In this document: piece after piece, positions 18,100-27,170 of the stretch
How the letters are laid out: every line of letters begins with the position of its first letter
How positions within the stretch are numbered: position 1 is the stretch's first letter
From: Pedobacter hartonius
Lineage (GTDB): Bacteria; Bacteroidota; Bacteroidia; Sphingobacteriales; Sphingobacteriaceae
Direction: 5' to 3'
Assembly (NCBI RefSeq): GCF_900107535.1
Contig: NZ_FNRA01000006.1
Span: 186,001 to 250,000, forward strand
Length of the DNA stretch: 64,000 bases
Notes under the pieces: generated by a model
What the model was told of the DNA's origin: nothing
What the model saw: only the letters and a program-made list of their open reading frames with translations
The model's database searches: none
Made by a program: the position numbers and the translations under genes

Positions 18100-18824
18100 A
18101 GTGATAAATTTACAACTGCTCCAATAATGATAATGGCGGGATATGTTAACCGTGCAGAAGCTGCCATCGCAGGAAGATCCTGTGCCAGGCCTTTTACAGA
18201 TTTCTGCACAGGCAGGGACGCATGCTGAATGATTGCCGCCGGCGTAGACCCTTTACCAGCTTCGATATAGGTGCTTGCGATGGATTCCAGTTGTTTCATG
18301 CCCATATAGATAACGACCGTGGCGTTGCTCTGCATGGCCAGGCGCAGGTCGGCCGACAAAGTTCCGTCCTTTTTAGTTCCTGTCACAACCCAGATGCTTT
18401 CACTTACATTTCTGTGCGTGAGCGGTATATCATCAAAACCAGAGGCCTGCATACTGGAAATTCCCGGCACGAAATGCGTTTTGATGCCCTGTTCCCGCGC
18501 ATAGATGATCTCCTCGAACCCTCTTCCAAAAATAAAAGGGTCGCCCCCTTTCAGCCGCACTACCTTGCCTTTTGTAAAAGCATAGTGTCTGATCAGTTCA
18601 TGTATGGTTTCCTGCGGGGTATATTCACCATAAGGCTGTTTACCCACATATATTTTTTCACAATCTTCCCTGGCAATACTCAGCAGTTCTTTGTTAGCCA
18701 GGTTATCATAAAGAATAACATTCGCCTGCTGCAGTATCCTATAGCCTTTCATTGTCATCAGCTCAATATCCCCAGGCCCGGCTCCAACTACAAATAATTC
18801 AGGGGTTTCGTTGTTTTCTGTCAT
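18096..18824 (-). CDS. cobA: uroporphyrinogen-III C-methyltransferase (SUMT)
   Basis: A 242-residue SUMT that methylates uroporphyrinogen III at C2 and C7 to give precorrin-2, the branch point to siroheme and cobalamin. Family marks are VGAGPGDIELMTMKG, LYDNLAN, VRLKGGDPFIFGRG and the PGISSMQA segment. Length is normal for a stand-alone CobA without CysG dehydrogenase/chelatase domains, so the precorrin-2 dehydrogenase must lie elsewhere. It is cotranscribed with cbiX. Confidence 0.93.
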   Translation of the reverse strand: MTENNETPELFVVGAGPGDIELMTMKGYRILQQANVILYDNLANKELLSIAREDCEKIYVGKQPYGEYTPQETIHELIRHYAFTKGKVVRLKGGDPFIFGRGFEEIIYAREQGIKTHFVPGISSMQASGFDDIPLTHRNVSESIWVVTGTKKDGTLSADLRLAMQSNATVVIYMGMKQLESIASTYIEAGKGSTPAAIIQHASLPVQKSVKGLAQDLPAMAASARLTYPAIIIIGAVVNLSL

Positions 18825-18914
18825 TCGATATTTAAAAATCGGCTAAAATTAACGTTTATTGTGCTTATTTAACGCGATTTGTCAGCAATTCCCTGCAGCG
18901 AAGAACAAATAATT

Positions 18915-19499
18915 TCAGCGAACATGGGTTCCGGCTATATACCGGTAGGCGAGTACCACAATGCCGCAGGCAAAAGGTTTCGCCCTGATCAGCTGAAGTT
19001 TCAACTGCTCTTCCATCGAGTTGAATATCGGTCTTCCCTTACCCAGAACAACGGGGTTCATGAACAGGTGGTATTCATCAATCAGTCCCTGTTCGATCAG
19101 GCTGGAGACAAAACTTCCGCCCCCATAAACGATGATGTCATTTCCCTGCTGGTTCTTGATCTGATTGATCAGATAGGGATTGGCGTCTGAGATCACCGTG
19201 GTGTTCTTATCAGCGAATGTTTCCAGTGTTTTTGAAAATACGATCTTTGGCGTAGAGGCTATTTTACGGGCAAACTCAGCATTGGGTTCTTCTTTATCCG
19301 CGGCCTTTGCGGCCCAGTGAGGAATGAATTCTTCCGCCAGCTTTCGCCCGAGAAGGATCTGGTCAACAGACTTCGTAATTCCGTTTACATAATTTTTGAG
19401 CTCGTTATCCCAGCTCCAGACCATCCAGTCCATTTCCCCGCCCGGACCAGAAATGTAGCCATCAACGGAGAGCTGCATCTGTAATTTTAGCTTTCTCAT
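18915..19499 (-). CDS. dihydrofolate reductase / RibD C-terminal family protein
   Basis: A 194-residue member of the RibD_C/DHFR-like fold. It starts LQMQLSVDGYISGPGGEMDW and has the nucleotide-binding IIVYGGGSFVSSL and late NPVVLGKGRPIF segments typical of the YwjB/YyaP group. It probably binds NADPH and reduces a pterin- or pyrimidine-like substrate, but the function of this subgroup is not established. It is a stand-alone gene, 90 nt upstream of cobA on the same strand. Confidence 0.85.
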   Translation of the reverse strand: MRKLKLQMQLSVDGYISGPGGEMDWMVWSWDNELKNYVNGITKSVDQILLGRKLAEEFIPHWAAKAADKEEPNAEFARKIASTPKIVFSKTLETFADKNTTVISDANPYLINQIKNQQGNDIIVYGGGSFVSSLIEQGLIDEYHLFMNPVVLGKGRPIFNSMEEQLKLQLIRAKPFACGIVVLAYRYIAGTHVR

Positions 19500-19663
19500 T
19501 TATTTATACTGTAATTTATATTTGGTGTCACTAATATAAAAGTATTTCAGTTGAAACAAAGAAAAGCTGTTGAACCATTAGCTTGCAACACGCTGCAAAG
19601 TCACTCAAATATCTCTTGAATTGCCTGTTGTAGCGTATGAGCAATACATGGCTTCAGTTCTAA

Positions 19664-21256
19664 CTATTTGCCAAGAATCAGCTGCGCGGCAAACTCAGCG
19701 ATCATCATAGTAGGAGCCTGTGTATTTCCGCTGGTGATCTTTGGCATCACAGAGGCGTCAGTAATGCGCAAGCCCTCTATTCCATGAACAAGCAGCTGAT
19801 CGCTGACTACGGAATCCTTCCCGGTACCCATTGCGCATGTGCCTGCTGTATGCCAACAGGTGTTGGCTGCATTCCGTATGAAATTTACAATTGATTTCCT
19901 GTCGTCCATTTGTTTTTCAGGAATAGCCCAGTTTTTGATCAGCGCTTTAAAAGCCGGCTGTGAGGCCAGGTCAAAGCACAGCCGTACTGATTCAATGAGT
20001 GCATTTACATCGGCCTCGTCGGCCAGGAGGTTTCCGTGAATTTGAAGCGGGCCATCGTGTTTTGATGTTTTCATTTTAAGATATCCTCGGCTTTTTGTGC
20101 TCATGAGCGATGGTAGGAGGCTGAATGAATTTGGCGGCACCGGAGGATAATTTTTTGCAAGTTCCGGTGTAACTACAGGTGCCTGGGCGGCAAAAATCAT
20201 CAAATCTGCAGCCTGGAGATCGTACTGACTTTTCCAGTGCAGGACACTGCTGATCAGGTTGCCGCTGAACTCCCCGAGAGGCTCCCTGGCTTCGAAACAC
20301 AAGCCATGCAAGTGGACGTGGTCCTGCAGGTTTTTCCCTACTCCGGGGAGGTCAGCGACGGTAGTAATGTCCAATGCTTGCAGGTCAGCGGAACCGCCTA
20401 TCCCTGAAAGCATGAGGATACGGGGTGTCTCTATTGCTCCCGCAGACAGGATCACTTCTTTTGATGCTTTTATGGTATAAGAATTCCCGTTCTGTAAAAA
20501 ATCAAGCCCTGTACAGCGGGTTCCGGTGAAATTGAGTTTGGTTACTTTGGCATGTGTAAGCAAAGTAAAATTTTTGTTCTTCATGATAGGATCAAGGTAA
20601 GCTGCAGGGTTCTGGCGTAAAGCATCCTTCACATTTAATGTTTCCCGCCCAACTCCTTCAGGTGATCCATTGTTCATATCGTCCAGATAAGGCATCCCAA
20701 AACTCTGTCCTGCAGCAATCATCGCGTCTGCAAGTACATTATCTTTATTTTTTTCTACTCCGGCAGGGCCTCCCGCTCCATGAAAATCTGTTTCTCCGCT
20801 TTCCCGGTCTTCAATTTTTTTGAATAGTGGCAATACCGATTTATAATCCCATCCCTTATTGCCGGCTGCCGCCCAGGCGTCATAATCATATCTGTTCCCT
20901 CTGGACCACCCCATTACATTGATGCTGCCGGAGCCGCCAATTCCTTCTGTGCGGGGTAAACCAAGTATACGGTTGTTCAGATCAGGATTGGGTTCGTAGT
21001 AATAGGAGTAATCCTGTGCATAATCCAGGTTCTGCGGCCATGGCATAACATTGCTTATCCCCGGTATACCTGCATTGCTGCCGCCAGCTTCCAGTAAAAG
21101 GACTTTTGCATTGCTTTGGTCAGTTAAACGGCCTGCGATGACGCAGCCCGCAGATCCCGCACCAACAATGATATAATCGTAGCTGGACGCATCACTATCT
21201 TTTGATATCAGGTCTGAAAAATTAGCTGAAGGATTTGATATATTGTTAACTGTCAT
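19664..21256 (-). CDS. GMC-family FAD-dependent alcohol oxidoreductase
   Basis: A 530-residue GMC oxidoreductase, choline-dehydrogenase/alcohol-dehydrogenase-like. The FAD-binding start reads YIIVGAGSAGCVIAGRL with LLLEAGG, and the second GMC signature is GAIETPRILMLSGIG. The C-terminal catalytic region has CWHTAGTCAMG, giving the active-site His, and a late NTQAPTMMIAEFAA. No signal peptide is seen. It differs from the GMC protein at 55945, which carries gluconate-dehydrogenase-type features and has a subunit-3 partner. The substrate is unknown. It is divergent from the sensor kinase gene at 21379. Confidence 0.9.
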   Translation of the reverse strand: MTVNNISNPSANFSDLISKDSDASSYDYIIVGAGSAGCVIAGRLTDQSNAKVLLLEAGGSNAGIPGISNVMPWPQNLDYAQDYSYYYEPNPDLNNRILGLPRTEGIGGSGSINVMGWSRGNRYDYDAWAAAGNKGWDYKSVLPLFKKIEDRESGETDFHGAGGPAGVEKNKDNVLADAMIAAGQSFGMPYLDDMNNGSPEGVGRETLNVKDALRQNPAAYLDPIMKNKNFTLLTHAKVTKLNFTGTRCTGLDFLQNGNSYTIKASKEVILSAGAIETPRILMLSGIGGSADLQALDITTVADLPGVGKNLQDHVHLHGLCFEAREPLGEFSGNLISSVLHWKSQYDLQAADLMIFAAQAPVVTPELAKNYPPVPPNSFSLLPSLMSTKSRGYLKMKTSKHDGPLQIHGNLLADEADVNALIESVRLCFDLASQPAFKALIKNWAIPEKQMDDRKSIVNFIRNAANTCWHTAGTCAMGTGKDSVVSDQLLVHGIEGLRITDASVMPKITSGNTQAPTMMIAEFAAQLILGK

Positions 21257-21378
21257 TTGACTGAACGTTAATGAAAGTTCAAATTTCTGTTAATCCTGCT
21301 ATTATTTTTATCCCCAAAACAGAGGATTTATTTGAGCGGCGATTGAAAACAGTATGGTATTTTAACTAAATTTATCGC

Positions 21379-22779
21379 ATGCAAACGGTTAATCTTTCCT
21401 GGCTCAAGTCGCTCGAAGTTTTTATTAATGTTCCTGATGATCAGTTACAATGGTTTATTGACAATAGCGAGAACCGCCTGATCAGTGACGGGGAAATCCT
21501 GTTTAAACCGGGTGAACCGCTTACTGGTCCACATATTATTGTGGACGGAGGGTTACAGTTCTATATGATCCAGAATGGCTCCAGAAGAGAATATATCACC
21601 TTTAACCGGGGAGATATCACTGGTTATCTACCATATTCCAGAGGCAAGGTAGCCGTTGGGTACGCTGTAGCCGTAGCTGACCTGCAGATGCTGAGCCTGC
21701 CCAAAGAAAGGATGCCGGAACTGATCAAGAATCATTTCGAGCTGACGCAGTCGCTGGTGCACGTGATGAGTAACCGGGTGAGGGATTTTACTGCACTTCA
21801 GCAGCAGAATGAAAAAATGATGGCCCTGGGTAAGCTTTCGGCAGGCCTGGCGCATGAACTGAATAATCCCGCATCTGCTATCGCACGTGACTCGGTATCC
21901 CTGAAGGAACACCTGAAACTGGATCCCAAAATGTTTAAAGAAATGGTGATGATCCGTATTGAGGAAGAGCAGGTTGATCAGCTGACCAGAGAACTCTTTA
22001 AAATATTGGCCGTAACTAAGGGTGCCCGTTTGAGTTTAAAAGAACGGATGGCCCTGGAGGATTCAATCACCGACTGGTTTGAGGAGCACGAGGTTGAAAA
22101 TGCCTACGCGATTGCGGAAAGTTTTGCCGATTTTAATTTTAACGCAGAGAGCCTTCAGGCCTGTGCTGCGGCGATTCCGCCGGCAAGCATATCGCCGATG
22201 TTCAACTGGATCAGTAATCTGCTGGTTACCGAAAGAATGGTACAGGATATCCAGCTGTCTTCGAAACGTATTGCTGACCTGGTGACATCGATAAAGAATT
22301 TTACACATATGGATCGTGCCCAGGACAAACAATTTGCTGATATTCACATCGGAATCCGCAATACGCTGACCATGCTGGGCTATAAGATCAGAAAAGGAAA
22401 TATCCAGGTGGTGGAAGATTATGATGAAACACTGCCGCCTGTAAAAGGGTTGATCGGTGAACTGAACCAGGTGTGGACCAATATCATTGATAACGCCATT
22501 GATGCAATGGAGGTAAATGGTAAAGGGACGCTGACCATCAAAACAGAAAGAGACAAAGAGTTTGTACAGGTGCTGCTCATTGATGACGGGCCCGGCATCG
22601 CAGCAGAGGTGCTCCCGAATATATTTGACCCTTTTTATACCACAAAACCAATGGGTAAAGGTACCGGAATGGGTCTTGAAGTTGTTCAGCGGATCATTTA
22701 CCAGCATAATGGATCCGTTAAGGTGAAATCTGCACCGGGACATACTGAGTTTACGGTGTGTTTTCCGCTTGATAATTAA
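21379..22779 (+). CDS. sensor histidine kinase with N-terminal cyclic-nucleotide-binding-type domain
   Basis: A 466-residue cytosolic kinase with no membrane segment. Residues 10-130 form a CRP-type cNMP-binding fold (FKPGEPLTGPHIIVDGG). The expected phosphate-binding GE-xxL-xx-RxA cassette is not clear (YLPYSRGKVAVGY), so cAMP binding is doubtful. The phosphoacceptor His159 lies in GLAHELNNP. The catalytic domain has the N box NQVWTNIIDNAIDAM, then DDGPGI, DPFYTTKP and GTGMGL, all intact. The response-regulator/reductase fusion begins 39 nt downstream and is the obvious partner. Confidence 0.88.
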   Translation: MQTVNLSWLKSLEVFINVPDDQLQWFIDNSENRLISDGEILFKPGEPLTGPHIIVDGGLQFYMIQNGSRREYITFNRGDITGYLPYSRGKVAVGYAVAVADLQMLSLPKERMPELIKNHFELTQSLVHVMSNRVRDFTALQQQNEKMMALGKLSAGLAHELNNPASAIARDSVSLKEHLKLDPKMFKEMVMIRIEEEQVDQLTRELFKILAVTKGARLSLKERMALEDSITDWFEEHEVENAYAIAESFADFNFNAESLQACAAAIPPASISPMFNWISNLLVTERMVQDIQLSSKRIADLVTSIKNFTHMDRAQDKQFADIHIGIRNTLTMLGYKIRKGNIQVVEDYDETLPPVKGLIGELNQVWTNIIDNAIDAMEVNGKGTLTIKTERDKEFVQVLLIDDGPGIAAEVLPNIFDPFYTTKPMGKGTGMGLEVVQRIIYQHNGSVKVKSAPGHTEFTVCFPLDN

Positions 22780-22818
22780 TACTGTTTTATCGTTTAACTT
22801 ATTACAATAGATTGCTAT

Positions 22819-24480
22819 ATGAATCTGCCTATAATTTTTTCTATTGACGACGATCCCCAGGTGTTACGCGCCATTAGCCGTGACCTTAAAAGGCAATATG
22901 GTAGCGAATATAAGATTATCAGTACCACCTCGGCCAATGAAGCACTGGAAGCACTGACGGACCTGAAAAACAGTTCGGATGTGATCGCACTTTTTCTTTG
23001 TGATCAGCGGATGCCCGAGATGGACGGTGTGGCCTTCCTGGAAAAGGCAATTAAGATCTTCCCTGATGCAAAACGTGTACTGCTGACTGCATATTCTGAC
23101 ACTGATGCTGCCATAAAGGCGATCAACGAGGTGAAGCTTGATTATTACCTGATTAAACCATGGGATCCGCCGGAAGAGAAGCTGTATCCCGTGATCAATG
23201 ATCTGCTGGATGACTGGCAGAGCGACTATACCCCTGAATTCAAAGGAATTAAACTCGTGGGCTTCCAGTTCTCGCCCCAGTCTCATGTGGTGAAAGATTA
23301 CCTCGGAAGTAACCTGATCCCTTATCGCTGGCTGGATGTGCAGACCCATCCTGATGCTGCAAGCCTGCTCAGCATTAATCATCTCTGCAATGATGATCTT
23401 CCGCTGGTGTTTTTTGACGATGGTTCTTTTTTGAAAAAACCTTCGATCAAGGATATCGCTGCAAAGGTTGGCAAGAACCCCGAGATCATGCACGATATTT
23501 ATGATGTGGTGATCATCGGAGCCGGTCCCGCCGGACTCGCTGCGGCGGTTTACGGTGCCTCTGAAGGATTGAAAACGCTGATGATCGAACGTAAGGCCCC
23601 GGGAGGACAGGCCGGAACGAGTTCGAGGATCGAAAATTACCTTGGCTTTCCCTCTGGCCTGAGCGGTGCAGACCTGACCAGGCGCGCAATGAGCCAGGCT
23701 ACAAGGTTGGGCGCAGGTTTTTTGTCGCCACAGTCTGTCAGTGATATCAAACAAAAGGATGGCTACAAGACCATTGTGCTTGATGATGGCCCTGATATTC
23801 TCACGCGTGCAGTGGTCATTACTACCGGGGTGGACTACCGTAAGCTTGAGGTGAAAGGAGTGGAGAACTTCACGGGCGCCGGTATCTATTACGGTGCAGC
23901 AAATACTGAAGCTTCGGCCTGCAAAGGAAGGGATGTGTTTATTATTGGTGGAGGTAACTCAGCCGGGCAGTCGGCAATGTATCTCTCTAAATTTGCTGCA
24001 AATGTAAGTATCATCATCAGGAAGGAAGATTTATCTTCAACGATGTCTTCTTACCTCATCGAACAGATTGAACTGACATCGAATATTTATGTGCTGCCAA
24101 ATACAGAACTTATTGAAGCATCAGGCGATCAGCACCTGGAGAATTTAACGCTGATCAATATCAAAACCAAAGAAACTGAAACCAGGGAAGCAGGAGCGCT
24201 GTATATTTTTATAGGGGCAAGACCCTACACGGACTGGATCAAACTGGAGATTATTAAAAACGAGAGGGACTTTATTGAAACAGGACGTGAACTGAGGAAC
24301 TATGATACCTTTAACAAGACCTGGAAGCTAAAACGGGATCCTTACCTTTTGGAGACGAGCTGCGCAGGGGTTTTTGCTGCAGGTGATGTACGTGCCGGGG
24401 CGATGAACCGGGTAGCTTCAGCCGTAGGGGAGGGGTCTATGGCGATTAGCTTTGTGCATAAGTACCTGGCCGAGGTTTAG
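22819..24480 (+). CDS. response regulator / glutaredoxin-like / thioredoxin-reductase-like fusion
   Basis: A 553-residue fusion. Residues 1-130 are a receiver domain with the acidic pair at 10-12, phosphoacceptor Asp62 (CDQRMPEMDG), Thr90 and Lys113 (LIKPWD). Residues 140-222 look like a glutaredoxin-type fold whose CxxC position reads FSPQSH, without cysteines. Residues 226-553 are a thioredoxin-reductase fold with the FAD loop GAGPAG (234-239), PGGQAG, the nucleotide loop GGGNSAGQ and FAAGDVRAG. Where thioredoxin reductase has CATC, this protein has GAAN (about 359-362), so it cannot reduce thioredoxin in the usual way. It probably acts as a redox- or NAD(P)H-reading output or flavin enzyme controlled by the upstream kinase (inference). 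Confidence 0.88.
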   Translation: MNLPIIFSIDDDPQVLRAISRDLKRQYGSEYKIISTTSANEALEALTDLKNSSDVIALFLCDQRMPEMDGVAFLEKAIKIFPDAKRVLLTAYSDTDAAIKAINEVKLDYYLIKPWDPPEEKLYPVINDLLDDWQSDYTPEFKGIKLVGFQFSPQSHVVKDYLGSNLIPYRWLDVQTHPDAASLLSINHLCNDDLPLVFFDDGSFLKKPSIKDIAAKVGKNPEIMHDIYDVVIIGAGPAGLAAAVYGASEGLKTLMIERKAPGGQAGTSSRIENYLGFPSGLSGADLTRRAMSQATRLGAGFLSPQSVSDIKQKDGYKTIVLDDGPDILTRAVVITTGVDYRKLEVKGVENFTGAGIYYGAANTEASACKGRDVFIIGGGNSAGQSAMYLSKFAANVSIIIRKEDLSSTMSSYLIEQIELTSNIYVLPNTELIEASGDQHLENLTLINIKTKETETREAGALYIFIGARPYTDWIKLEIIKNERDFIETGRELRNYDTFNKTWKLKRDPYLLETSCAGVFAAGDVRAGAMNRVASAVGEGSMAISFVHKYLAEV

Positions 24481-24491
24481 TGTGATTACCG

Positions 24492-24531
24492 GCCGGGCGG
24501 GGCTAACCTTTTAGTTTAGTTGCTGCCCGGC
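24492..24531. terminator. stem-loop between convergent genes
   Basis: GCCGGGC (24492-24498) pairs with GCCCGGC (24525-24531), with weaker inner pairing of CTAAC and GTTTAG. It begins 11 nt after the fusion gene stop, and its right arm covers the last codons of the GAF protein. It probably ends the kinase/fusion transcript. Confidence 0.5.
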
Positions 24532-25232
24532 ATATTACTCAGGAATTTTTCAATCTTTCTCGATGAGATCTCAATTTTAGAGGCCATTGAAAAAACTTTT
24601 TCAGCACTCATCTCGCGGCTACCCAACAGCTGGGCATATAACGAGATTGAAGTGACAGGATTTTTCAGGTCATGCGCCAGACGGTGCATACCTTCATTAA
24701 GGGCTTTTATCTTTTGCCTGTTTGCAAGTCTTGTTTCCAGTTTTTCCATCACGATGTCAGCAAGCAGCTGCAGCAACTTGGTTTGTTTGCCGCTAACTTC
24801 CAGATGTGGTTTATCATCAGTTACGCAAATAGTGCCCAATGCAAATCCATCTCTGGATTTAATGGGTGCAGCGGCATAAAAGCGGATGTCATCAGTGGCA
24901 GAAAGAAAGGGGCTGTCCAGTAGTTCATATACTTTATGTGTATCTCCATATACGGTGACTCCCTCTTTAATGATACTTAAGGCACACAGGCTATGCGCTC
25001 TTGAAGTATCTTTCACTTCGTAACCCGGCAGGTTCGCTTTAATAAACACATTCTCCTTATCTACAAAGCAGATATGAGCTCTTTCAGTATCAAATATCTC
25101 CGCAGCAAGAAAAGCTATCGCGTCGAAATCTGCCTCCGGAAGCGAATTCAAAATTTCAAACCGATTTAATGTATCTATCCTGACCATTTCATCATCAGGA
25201 ATTATATTAACAGGCATTTTATAATTTATCAT
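24516..25232 (-). CDS. GAF-domain protein with histidine phosphoacceptor domain but no ATPase domain
   Basis: A 238-residue protein. Residues about 20-165 are a GAF sensor domain (TLNRFEILNSLPEADFDAI start, then YAAAPIKS and LGTICVTDD). A HisKA-type helix follows with LAHDLKNP (His187). The protein ends about 45 residues later at PGSN, with no N, G1, F or G2 boxes. The phosphoacceptor part looks intact, so this is not obviously a frameshift; no kinase-domain coding follows in any frame before the convergent gene. It may be a phosphotransfer protein served by another kinase, perhaps the one at 21379 (inference). The start could also be Met6. Confidence 0.8.
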   Translation of the reverse strand: MINYKMPVNIIPDDEMVRIDTLNRFEILNSLPEADFDAIAFLAAEIFDTERAHICFVDKENVFIKANLPGYEVKDTSRAHSLCALSIIKEGVTVYGDTHKVYELLDSPFLSATDDIRFYAAAPIKSRDGFALGTICVTDDKPHLEVSGKQTKLLQLLADIVMEKLETRLANRQKIKALNEGMHRLAHDLKNPVTSISLYAQLLGSREMSAEKVFSMASKIEISSRKIEKFLSNMPGSN

Positions 25233-25629
25233 TATTTAGTATTTCGGTACTGGGTGAAACTGACTCTGTTAGCTGTTTGAATTATATTATAGGGGAATTT
25301 AAAAAAAGCTTTAATGGATTAAACAAAAAACTGGATTGATTGTTGTTTATTTACTGTTTTTATAAATTGGACTTGATTAAATGCAAGATAAGGATGGTTT
25401 TTAGCTATCAAAATCTTTTATTCATCAAATTAAAATATGAGTTTAATTAAATTTTGCTTAGGGTTTATTAAGTTTCTTATCTCTCAGGTTTAGTCATTAC
25501 CGCTGAATTTGAGGATATTAGGCCTGTCGTTTAATATACTTTCACTATATAAATATAGTCTTATATTAGGACTTGTTGATGTCTGAAGTGAAAAAGGTAC
25601 ACAATTTTCAAAATAGTGTACAGTATATC
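25233..25629. other. AT-rich gene-free stretch
   Basis: About 400 bp between the GAF protein start and the GH3 stop. It is very AT-rich, with no frame I can support. Apart from the terminator palindrome at 25597-25621 I see no repeats or RNA-like structure. Confidence 0.6.
25597..25621 (-). terminator. terminator of the recJ-lptB-GH3 transcript
   Basis: A 25-nt near-palindrome: outer GTACAC/GTGTAC, inner ATTTT/AAAAT, with one mismatch. It is 8 nt past the GH3-family stop. Read on the minus strand, the stem is followed by CCTTTTTC, fitting an intrinsic terminator. Confidence 0.65.
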
Positions 25630-27153
25630 TTATGGCTTGATCAGCTGTATCATGGGAAGTATTTCATCAACATACTTTCTTTCATTGGCCAGTCGGGGAA
25701 CTTTATGTTGTCCGCCCAGTTTACCTTTTGATTTAAGCCAGTTATAAAAAGTATTATGCGGAGCGTTATGTACCTTGGGGCGGCACAGCGCCATATTATT
25801 AAAGCGTTTGGAGTCATAATCGGAATTGATATCGCGCAGGGTCTGATCAAGAATATCAATGAATTTTTCGAAATTATCGGGCTGCTGGTCAAATTCTATG
25901 ATCCATTCATGTCCGCCGGCCTTGTCTCCCCTGAAATAAATAGGGCAGGCCGTATAATCTTTAAAAGCGGCACCGGTTTCCCTGCAGGCTTTGCTGATGG
26001 CTTGTTCCGCATTGTCAATGATTACTTCTTCTCCGAAAGCATTGATAAAATGTTTGGTACGGCCTGTGATCCTGATCCTGAAAGGAGAGAGTGAGGTGAA
26101 CTGTACAGTATCGCCTATGACATATCTCCACAAGCCCGCATTGGTCGATATGATGATCGCATAATTCTTATGCAATTCAACTTCTTCCAGGCTGAGTGTT
26201 AACGGGTTATCGTCACAGAGCTGATCCAGGGCTAAAAATTCATAGTATATGCCATAATCAAGCATTAGTAACATCTCTTCAGATTTCACCTGATCCTGGA
26301 TGCCAAAAAAGCCTTCTGATGCATTATAAGTTTCCAGGTAATACATTTCTTCACAAGGGATCAGTTCTTTAAACTGCTCCCTGTAAGGACCAAAATTTAC
26401 AGCGCCATGGAAATACAGTTCAAGGTTTGGCCATACCTCCAAAAGGTTTTTCTTACCGGTAATCTCCAGGATTTTTTTGGCCAGGACAATCGTCCAGGTC
26501 GGAACCCCTGAAATATTTGTTACGTTTTCTTTGATGGTGGCCTCAGCCATCTTTTCCATCTTCTGTTCGTAATCATTCATCAGGGCAATGGAAATATCCG
26601 GTGTCCGGTAATATTCTGCCCACATTGGCAGGTTTTTGATCAGTACAGCAGAAAGATCGCCATAATAGGTATCTTCATTGAGCTGGTTGATCTGGTGGCT
26701 GCCGCCCAGAACCAATGCTTTTCCGGTTAAGATCTGGTTGCCCGGCTTATTGTTGCAAAAGATGGATATCATATCTTTTCCGCCCTTAAAATGGCATTCT
26801 TCCAAAGCTTCGGGTGATACCGGTATAAACTTACTTCTGTCACTTGTGGTGCCGGAAGATTTTGCAAACCACTTGATCTCTGAAGGCCAGAGTATATTCT
26901 GTTCGCCCTGCAACATCCTTTCGATATAGGGTTTCAGGCTGTCATAATTCTGCAGCGGTACGCGCTCCTTGAATTGCTGAGATGTCTCAATGGACTTATA
27001 ATCGTATTTTTTCCCCCATTCAGTGTTTTCAGCACAGAGAATCAGGTTGTGAAACCATTCTTCCTGTACATCTACCGGGTATTTCATGAAAAGCTCTATC
27101 TGATGGACGCGCTTTTTCATGTACCAGGTAAAAATAGAATTTACAATAGCCAT
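25630..27153 (-). CDS. GH3-family (auxin-responsive promoter family) acyl-adenylate enzyme-like protein
   Basis: A 507-residue GH3-family member of the adenylate-forming superfamily. In plants these enzymes join amino acids to jasmonate or auxin; the bacterial members have no established substrate. The ATP-binding motif FAKSSGTTSDRSKFIPVS is intact near residue 100. YNASEGFFGIQ and the late ITGRTKHFINAFGEE match the second and third conserved regions. The gene is 17 nt downstream of lptB and closes the recJ-lptB-GH3 unit. Despite the shared label, it is unrelated to glycoside hydrolase family 3. Confidence 0.87.
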   Translation of the reverse strand: MAIVNSIFTWYMKKRVHQIELFMKYPVDVQEEWFHNLILCAENTEWGKKYDYKSIETSQQFKERVPLQNYDSLKPYIERMLQGEQNILWPSEIKWFAKSSGTTSDRSKFIPVSPEALEECHFKGGKDMISIFCNNKPGNQILTGKALVLGGSHQINQLNEDTYYGDLSAVLIKNLPMWAEYYRTPDISIALMNDYEQKMEKMAEATIKENVTNISGVPTWTIVLAKKILEITGKKNLLEVWPNLELYFHGAVNFGPYREQFKELIPCEEMYYLETYNASEGFFGIQDQVKSEEMLLMLDYGIYYEFLALDQLCDDNPLTLSLEEVELHKNYAIIISTNAGLWRYVIGDTVQFTSLSPFRIRITGRTKHFINAFGEEVIIDNAEQAISKACRETGAAFKDYTACPIYFRGDKAGGHEWIIEFDQQPDNFEKFIDILDQTLRDINSDYDSKRFNNMALCRPKVHNAPHNTFYNWLKSKGKLGGQHKVPRLANERKYVDEILPMIQLIKP

Positions 27154-27170
27154 ATTTGGTTAGTATAGAA

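Noticed and set aside
22864..23754. A long minus-strand frame opposite the receiver/reductase fusion
   Set aside because: The plus strand encodes three recognisable domains here; the antisense frame has no family features.
24516..24800. Frameshift that removed the ATPase domain of the GAF protein
   Set aside because: Only about 36 nt separate its stop from the convergent gene, so no kinase-domain remnant can lie downstream; any loss was by deletion, not by a simple frameshift.
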